A DNA stretch of 64,000 nucleotides from Haberlea rhodopensis (taxonomy: Eukaryota; Streptophyta; Magnoliopsida; Lamiales; Gesneriaceae), in contig CAJQUN010000024.1 in the NCBI GenBank assembly GCA_907163345.1, forward strand, positions 2,046,001-2,110,000, given 5' to 3'. A program made the position numbers and the translations under genes. This document shows positions 56,936 to 64,000 of this stretch, in pieces. The notes below the pieces were generated by a model. It was given only the letters and a program-made list of their open reading frames with translations, searched no databases and was not told the DNA's origin. Within the stretch, counting starts at the first letter, position 1; every line of letters starts with the position of its first letter.

Positions 56936-57683
56936 GAAATGGTTGTTCAATGAAATGGTTCTTGTAATTGACCATCTATTATATATGTATATGACTATAT
57001 AAGCTCATTTATATTATCTCTACTTGATTCCAATTACACATTTACCTAAAATTTTCCTAGTTGCTTAAATAGAAAGTTCCTTCCTTGCAAAGTCATTTTC
57101 TGTTCCTATTTCTTGGTAAATTTTTATCGACTCCGAGTCTTCTCAATAGTAATCAACCAATCAATCAAAAGTATGACAATGATAAAAGAAATTTTTTTGG
57201 AAAACACTATCGAGAAAAGAGAAATGAAGAAAGGGAAAGAATCAAGCTCAAAATCCAAGGAGGGGAAGAGGACAAAGAGATGGATGTAAGAATAATATAA
57301 TGAAAACGATGGAGAGTTGGGAAAAGGTCATTCTCATGAAGAAGACTACACTAAAAGTTTTTTCCTTTGCTTGCGTTTACAAGTGACCTTGAAAAGATCC
57401 ATGGTATTTGTCATGAAATAGAATTATTAATTTTGTCATAGCCAATAAATTTGAGGGTTTTTAAAATAAGTTAAAACTGCTATTGAGCTATCAATTCACG
57501 TGTATATATGTTTATTAATTTTTAGTAAAACTTTCATGTTAGAAAAATAGGCTTAATGAATTGAAATTAAGGAAGAAAAAAACCGAACAAAGAAAAATGG
57601 ATACCAAAACACCACCCAACAAATCCGGGGCAGGTGTAGGAGCGTTGGGTGCTAATATGTAGTGCCCCCAGCGCCAGGGTGGG

Positions 57684-57710
57684 TTCTGCCTGGGAGTTTC
57701 CCAGGCAGAA
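57684..57710. repeat. Perfect hairpin TTCTGCCTGGGA-GTT-TCCCAGGCAGAA
   Basis: A 12-bp stem and 3-base loop in a GC-rich island within AT-rich DNA. No T-run follows and no gene is adjacent, so a bacterial-type terminator role does not apply. Confidence 0.85.
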
Positions 57711-58345
57711 AAGAAGGCGTATTAAGTTTTTAGTGAAGGGTTGCACACTTTGGCGTATTTTGTGATTTTTCATGAAGTAATATTTTCAAGTGATGCCTAT
57801 GGTTTATTATAAATAAAGCAACCCCTTTTGAGTTATAATACACATTTTTACGGGTCAAAACACAAAGATCAAGAGGAAAAATCTTTGCATTTTTCATTAC
57901 ATCATCTTATTTCAAGTTTGAGTGCTTTTAAATATTTATAATTTTAAGGATTTGTGATTTGAAGTGCTTCTAATACAAATCATAGTCGTTATATCTTGAG
58001 AAATGAATTGTCATTGAAATTATGAGCATAGTTGCGAGTCAATATCGTTTTAAGAACATAGAGTTCAATTCTTGTCAAGCCATATTTATTTCTTTGTCAT
58101 TACAAAGCCCAAAGATACACATCCATTTCACTTATCTGGCTTAGGAGTGTGGAGACATGTTAAAATACTATAAAATATTTGAATATAGCTGTATGGAATC
58201 AAAACTAAAAAAAAATTAAAAACATATTGGCAGAATTTTACTTGAAAATGGATTTGAGGTCTTGCACTCTTTTATTGTAGGAGTTCATGTGATTTTCTGT
58301 TACACACGTTGAATTCAACAGTACCATACTCCACACCCCAACCCA

Positions 58346-58371
58346 CCCCCCCCCCCCCCCCCCCCCCCCCC
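58346..58371. repeat. Homopolymer of 26 C
   Basis: Uninterrupted C run within 'accca(C)26gtcac'. The length is prone to sequencing and assembly error. Confidence 0.85.
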
Positions 58372-58733
58372 GTCACCCTTGACTCCATGTTCTGATTTAC
58401 AGGCATTGAATCTCTGAGCATGAGTACGGGCCCTTTTCTTGAATTGATTGTCGTTTAAAATGGTGTCATTAACAAAATTGCAGCAATAAATTATAATGTT
58501 GAAGGCATGTTAATTTATAATTTTTTCCATAAATTATAATGTTGAAGGCATGTTAATTATAATTTTTTGGAAAAAATTATAAATATGGAATTCTTGATGC
58601 GATAATAAATGCACCCTTTCGGTGAAACAAATGTTCTTCTGTTTATGGATGAAAAAGCACGAGTTAAACTATATTTTAACCCATCCATTGCAATCTAAAA
58701 GATCTCATTCTTTATTTGAGCCGCAATAATATT

Positions 58734-60787
58734 TGTTGGTTTTAAGAACCGAATAATATTAGTTTTGATGTTACAAACTTGTTATTATGTTGCTAACATA
58801 TTTCATCAAGTGAGTATTTCGTACATGATATCTTAGAACTTGATGATTTGCAAAGATAGCCACGTTGTTGAAACAAGATTCCAACTTCGCTGAATCTGAG
58901 CGCATCTGAATATTTCGATCATATATCATCGCACGAATATCCAAATTGACGTGCTTTCAAAGCGGTTGGATATCCAACCCACTTTTCTAAAATTTGTGTT
59001 TCAGACTAAAGCTGATGCTAATCAGCAACCAGTTGGGTCCCAGCAAGGTTGGACCAGTTTCTGGTATTTTGGGCATACTCTCACCTCGGCTATCGAAATA
59101 GAGTGATTTAGATAAGAAGAATATGTACAGATCATCTTCAGGCCAAAGAATATGAATTTGGACTCTATGGTGAAAAAGTGTCTGCAAGTCGCATGTCTTG
59201 CTGCTGAAATACGAAATGTTTTAATAGACGCACAATCTCGTATTTCAAGAAGCACACTCTTATATGATGTCTAAATCGAGTGACTTCTTGATTCTATAGA
59301 AATCTAAGGCAAAGGGCTACAATTTTCATGTTAATCACTTTATCAAGAAATCAATGGATCAAGAGTTATATTCAAGAGAACGTGACAACTGAAATGAAAC
59401 AGCTAGGTAACCTAGTTGAACAGCTTTGTAGCTTGCTATATGTTGCCAGCTTAGATGAACGACCCTACCTAGCTGATGACTAGCTCAGTTATGTTCAGCA
59501 AGATATCGAGCTGAATTTTGAAATGACCAAGAACACGAATATGACATTTACAATGACATGAAACCATATAGAACCTTTCATAGCGGTCATATTATTGTAT
59601 CTAACACATATATCATTGTTGGAGGCCATAGGTACAACACTTTGGAAGCTTAAATGAAGAATCCAAGTGCGAAAAAAGGAAAAAACATACTTGGGGACTC
59701 AAAATGAGGAGTTTGAGAAGAAACATAAACCGAGATATGAGAGCAAAACCTCATATTCCAGGTACCACATACCAATCTTATATGAGAACATTTTATGATC
59801 ATTTGTACCAAGTTTACTCACCTCATATACCTTGAACTTGAATATATGAGTGAAGTAAAATATAACTGTGAGACATGTTAATTATTGAGTCTAGTGCTAT
59901 GAGTCTAAGATGTAAATGTGATATCACCATAGATGGTTTTGTACAGCTGAGTTTATAAATTAAAGTCTTCATGTCATTCAATGGAAGAAGATGAGGCATA
60001 GAATGATTATATCACATTTGAACTTTCAGAAACAAATCTGTATATTATTTTCTATCAAATTTTTCTTGTGGTATGATTACGATGATTGTTAATATCACAA
60101 CACATATGTAAGAAATGCATAACAGGCATATAAATTAGGAAAGTCGAAAAAGATTAAATATCCTATATAAAAAAAATTGGTGTTTTTAAATATGTGGATT
60201 AAAAATATCAATTATCATATTCAATAAAAATTTACAACAAAAATCTATCATGTTTCTTATTATTGTGATTAATATCATATAATCATTCATAAATTATCTT
60301 TTTTTTTACTTCATGTAAATACCAATTGCCTCTTATACATATTGGTTGGATGGACAAGATTAAGCCATACACATCCAACGGCCGAATATAATGATATATA
60401 AAGGAGTTAGTTATCAGTCCATAACGAACTGGGAACTCATAAGCAAATCTGATTTTCTGAAATAGAGAATACTATTGGATTTCGGCTCTCATTTTCTCCT
60501 AGAAATACACACTGTTATGTGCGAATTGTATCAAGAGTTTTGAGTGTGGTGTAGTGTGAATTCCTTCTGAAACTTGGAGGAAATTGTATTGTGCTCTGTG
60601 AAAATCGTTGTATTGTAACTTTTTCGATTTGATTAGTGAATTCATTGGGTGATCATCCCGAACCTTTGATGTAGGATCAATTTCGATCCGAACCAAGTAA
60701 AAATAGTGTGTGCTTGTGTTCTTGCTTCTGCATTTGCATTGATTTCTTGTTTGATCTTTGTTCTATATCTGTGACTGAATCTTAAGA
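58734..60787 (+). repeat. 5' LTR of a Tork/Tnt1-like copia element
   Basis: Starts TGTTGGTTTTAAG at 58734 and runs to just before a decayed primer site TGGTATAAAGAGCC (about 60791-60804), roughly 2.05 kb. The start aligns with the minus-strand solo LTR at 33552-44244. The downstream 'gtattgtgctctgtg' to 'ttgattagtgaattcattgg' segment resembles the R-U5 part of other plant copia LTRs. The exact 3' end is inferred from the primer site. Confidence 0.65.
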
Positions 60788-60974
60788 AACTGGTATAAAG
60801 AGCCAGGTTTGTCATTATTGACAAAGAATCTTGACAAATCAGATCCATTCCGCAATTCTTTTTTATTCCCAAATCTTGAACTTGATTTCTTGAAACTCTA
60901 AAAACTCTCGAGGTCAAGAATTCTTGATTAGACTTGCTTGAAGAACGTCTACTGGCCAGGGACAATCAACAATC

Positions 60975-61720
60975 ATGTCGACATCTAGGTTCGAGGTGGA
61001 GAAGTTTGATGGAAGAAATGACTTAAATCTTTGGAGAGAAAAGATGATAGCAAACTTTGGCAATTTGGGGGCTGGACGAGGTACTCAAGGTTGAATCAAA
61101 TATGCCAGAATCCATTGTGAACAAAGGTGTAGATTTTAAAGAAAGCGCGAAACAAAATTATTCTAAGTTTAAGCGATCAAACTCTTAGGAAAGTTGTGAA
61201 GAAGAAATCACCATGTGCAATGTGGAATAAATTAGATAAACTTTATGTTACTAAGGCATTACCGAATAGAATTTACTTGAAACAAAGATTTTATGGTTTT
61301 AAGATGGATGAAAATAAAAACTATAGATGAAAACATAGATGAATTCACGAAGTTACTATCAGATTTGGAAATTATTGAGGTAAAAATTGATGATGAGGAT
61401 CAGGCAATATTCTTCTTGAACTCACTACCAAAGGCATACGATCAATTGAGAGATACCTTGAAATATGAAGGGATTCCTTGTCAATTGATGAAGTAAAGAG
61501 TGCGGCCTACTCAAAAGAATTAGATCTCAGAGGCTAATGGGTAAACATCATAAATCTGCTGGTGAAGGACTGAATTATTCAGGGCAGATCTCATGACATA
61601 AAAGAAAATGGAAGTAAGGGGAGAAAACAATCAAGATCTAGGCCAAGAACAAGAAAAACTTGCTGGATATCTAATAAAGAAGGACACTTTAGGAGGAATT
61701 GCCCTCAAAAGAGGAACAAT
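60975..61720 (+). pseudogene. gag: copia gag, broken
   Basis: ATG at 60975 opens an N-terminus with FEVEKFDGRN, the usual copia gag start, then frameshifts near 61075. The UBN2 capsid part resumes at 61293-61496 (DENIDEFTKLLSDL, PKAYDQLRDTLKY). A knuckle at about 61661-61704 reads C-W-I-S in place of C-x-x-C, so the second zinc ligand is lost. Several frame changes separate the parts. Confidence 0.85.
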
Positions 61721-61774
61721 AATAAACCCAAGGACAATATTCTAACAGACACAACAAACTTTCTGGAAGAATAT

Positions 61775-62062
61775 GTGGATGCAGAGGTCTTCACCATATC
61801 CTGTGATTATCCAAAGGAAGAGTGGATCATGGACTCAGGGTGCACATACCACATGTGCCCTAGAAAGGATCGGTTCTTCGATTATAAGGACACAAGTTCA
61901 GGACTAGTGTTGATGGGCAACAATGAATCTCGCAAGATTCATGGAATAGGTACAATAAGGTTAAGGGTGTGGGATGGATCAGTAAGGACTATATCAGATG
62001 TGAGATATATACCAGATTTGAAACGAAACCCCCTTAGGTACTTTGGACCAGGAATGTTTTAA
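61775..62062 (+). pseudogene. copia protease region
   Basis: Carries WIMDSGCTYHMCP, the copia aspartic protease active site (DSG), followed by GIGTIRL and the ISDVRYIPDL segment that leads to the integrase. The frame ends soon after at 62062. Confidence 0.8.
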
Positions 62063-62076
62063 TTACAGAGCCTTGG

Positions 62077-62936
62077 ATGCTGTTTTTGAAGGTTACTAAA
62101 AGGGTCTCTCTAGTAGTGATGAAAGGTATTATGAGGCCAAGGACTATACGTCCTGCAAGGGACAACTGTTACCATGTGAACCTGTTGTCACCACACCTGA
62201 ACAATATCAAAATGATAAATGACATAAAGATTAGGCCACATAAGTTAAAAGGGTTACAAGACTTGGTAAACAAGGCTTTCTGGTTTCAAATCAAATCAAA
62301 CAGCCGTAATTCTGTGAGACTTTGTATCCTTTTCAAAAGCCCACAGGCTGAAGTTCAACACCTGTTGTCCACACTACAAAATCAAACTTGATCATATCCA
62401 TTTAGATCTGTTGGGGATTGTCAAAGGTACCACTTTCATTATCTAAGTCCCAATATTTCATTTCTTTATTGATGATTTCTCAAGAAAGATGTGGATTTAC
62501 TTTCTTAGAAAACTAAAGATCAAGCATTCACAAAATTCATCGAAATGGAAGACTCTGGTTGAGAACCAACTGGAAAGGAAAAAAGAGACTAAGAAAGATA
62601 ATTGTTTAGAATTCTGTAACCTTAGAACTTTGACTGAATTCTGTGCTAAATCAGGAATCATAAGACATCGCACTGCATATTATACCACAATAGAATGGCT
62701 TAGCCGAGCGCATGAATAGAACCATAATGGACAAAGTTAGGTGTATGCTAAGTGAGAGTGGACTTCAACACAAATTCTGGGCAGAGGCAGCCTCAACATC
62801 ATGTTATCTCATAAATAGATCACTCTCATCTTCCATTGATTTCATGGTTCCAGAAAATAAGTGGTCAAATAAAATACCAGACTATGAGCACCTTAGAGTA
62901 TTCAGATGTATATCATATATTCATGTTAGTCAATGA
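62077..62936 (+). pseudogene. copia integrase, broken
   Basis: Fragments in different frames: a decayed zinc-binding HHCC region (62077-62391), the catalytic core around FIDDFSRKMWIYFL (about 62468-62520) and a DNCLEF segment (about 62598), then ERMNRT-like sequence with MLSESGLQHKFWAEA (62712-62936). Stops lie between the pieces (for example near 62717 and 62935). The enzyme would join element DNA to the chromosome. Confidence 0.85.
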
Positions 62937-63254
62937 AAACTAAATCCTAGGGCAAAAAGGTGTGTTTTTCTTGGATACTCTAGTGGGGTCAAATGTTACA
63001 AAATATGGCTACTAGAAGAACACAAGTGTGTAATTAGTAGAGTTGTAATCTTTAATGAAAATGAGTTTCATATGACTAACATGAATCCTACATAAACAGC
63101 CAGCACCAAAAATGTTGAGCAGACCAGGAAACTACTCAAAATGAACCAAAACCATTGGAGGATTATCTTCTATCTAGGGACAGAGTTAGAAGACAAATCA
63201 GGCCACCATCAGGGTTTGCAAATGCAGACCTCATTGCTTTTGCCTTAAATATAG

Positions 63255-63706
63255 ATGATTACTCGAGTAGACGAGCCGAGAAGCTATACTGAAGCAAAAA
63301 ACATCAAACAATGGCCAAAATGGAAAATGGCCATGGAAGATGAATTAAAGTCATTGGATAAGAATAGGACCTGGACTCTTATTGATAGGTCAAAAGGAAA
63401 AAAGAATCATAGGCAGCAATGGATATTCAAGATAAAACCATGAATACCAGGAGTTGAGGAAGCAAGATTCAAAGCAATACAAGTGGCTAAGGGCTTCTCC
63501 CAAGTGGAAGGAATAGATTATCATGAAGTTTTTTCTCCCGTGGTCAAGCGCACTTCAATTAAAATCCTTTGGCCAATCACTGCAATTCGGGATTTGGAAT
63601 TGGAACATTTGGACGTCAAGACTGCCTTCTTGCATTGCCTTGAGGAAGAGATTTTTATTACCCAACCTGAAGAATTTGTGCAAATAGAAGATGTTGGTAA
63701 GGTCTG
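63255..63706 (+). pseudogene. copia reverse transcriptase, N-terminal part, cut by an LTR
   Basis: Two frames, 63255-63443 and 63483-63706, carry the start of the RVT_2 domain: EPRSYTEA, WKMAMEDELKSL, then GIDYHEVFSPVVK and LDVKTAFLH. A stop near 63442 lies between them. The domain stops at 63706, before the catalytic YVDD, where a foreign LTR begins. The last codons of the apparent frame after 63706 belong to that LTR. Confidence 0.88.
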
Positions 63707-64000
63707 TGATAAGTGTCGTTTTTACACTTATTTTGCTATGATTTTGTAACGATTTTTTCGTGTTAATTCCTGGACGATTTTACACTTTTTGGTATATATT
63801 TGTTGATTTCAGGAATCTAGGTGAAAGTGGATAAAAGTGGAGGAAATGAGCTAAAATGATGAAAATGACCAAACCAAGTCAACATATAAAAAGAATGAAG
63901 ACACAAATCACAAACTTGGAAATTCAAAGCACCGATCGATCGCAGGGCTTTCCTCGATCGATCGGGCTTGACAGGGTTTTGACCAACAAAATTGAAAGAT
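63707..64000 (+). mobile_element. Start of an Athila-like LTR, runs off the window
   Basis: Begins TGATAAGTGTCG and continues 'tttttacacttattttgc', like the LTR starts at 4026, 9156 and (minus strand) 2218. It carries one GATCGATCG doublet at 63932-63965. Five bases before it are GTCTG; a matching duplication would lie beyond the window. Confidence 0.75.
63932..63965. repeat. GATCGATCG doublet in the terminal LTR
   Basis: CCGATCGATCGC and TCGATCGATCGGG are separated by about ten bases, similar to the pairs at 1837-1990. Confidence 0.85.

Larger units (their letters stand above)
56936..58733. other. Intergenic DNA with a hairpin, a C-run and a short duplication
   Basis: No gene. It holds a perfect 12-bp hairpin (57684-57710), a 26-C homopolymer (58346-58371) and a duplicated 38-42 bp AT-rich segment with 'aaattataatgttgaaggca' (58487-58528 and 58531-58568). 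The 57560-57880 part looks like an old LTR (short GC-rich block then 'aataaagcaaccc'), but no ends are found. Confidence 0.5.
58734..63706 (+). mobile_element. Tork/Tnt1-like Ty1/copia element, broken and truncated
   Basis: LTR (58734-60787), decayed primer site, gag, protease, integrase and the first part of RT follow in copia order (integrase before RT). Frameshifts and stops occur throughout. At 63707 an Athila-like LTR starts inside the RT gene; the rest of the element, if present, is beyond the window. Confidence 0.85.

Overview
The window is non-coding-rich nuclear DNA of a flowering plant, probably a eudicot. The evidence is nested LTR retrotransposons of typical plant lineages (Ty3/gypsy Athila-like and Tat-like, Ty1/copia Sirevirus-like and Tork/Tnt1-like), an integrated plant pararetrovirus, Helitrons, hAT and PIF type MITEs, a short plastid-DNA insert, and one conserved intron-containing plant gene, a class I HD-Zip transcription factor of the ATHB13/ATHB23 type. 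No bacterial operons or CRISPR arrays are present.

Layout. 1-3560: rearranged, inverted pieces of an Athila-like family. 3640-13104: a decayed minus-strand Tat-like element (LTR 12222-13104, gag 10821-12221, protease-side remnant 3640-4025), split by a complete young non-autonomous Athila-like element (4026-10815, TSD GTTAT) that has a gag-like gene and no pol. 13105-15399: AT-rich, no gene. 15400-22420 and 30656-31603: a decayed minus-strand endogenous pararetrovirus (coat protein with zinc knuckle, movement protein, protease, RT/RNase H, transactivator-like region, promoter, tRNA-Met primer site), split by an 8.2-kb LARD-like element (22421-30650, TSD GAATC) whose interior has no recognisable protein gene. 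31612-33175: a hAT-type and a PIF/Harbinger-type element. 33552-44244: a solo copia LTR split by a Sirevirus-like tandem array of three LTRs and two gag-only interiors (35238-44171, TSD AATAT). 44245-51300: AT-rich DNA with a long-TIR element, Helitrons, microsatellites and an RNase H-like LINE remnant. 51870-54671: LTR fragment and the upstream region of the HD-Zip gene, including a fold-back element. 54672-56047: the HD-Zip I gene in three exons. 56048-58733: its 3' side, a plastid-derived insert, hairpin and homopolymer tracts. 58734-63706: a broken plus-strand Tork/Tnt1-like copia element, interrupted at its RT gene by another Athila-like LTR (63707 to the end).

The only gene likely to serve the plant is the HD-Zip. 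The retroelements mostly depend on other copies: three families keep LTRs, primer site and polypurine tract but have lost pol, and two keep only gag. The strongest unexplained pattern is that several unrelated LTR-element families carry clusters of short CpG-rich palindromes, often arranged as closely spaced pairs. The palindrome sequence differs between families, but the arrangement is similar.
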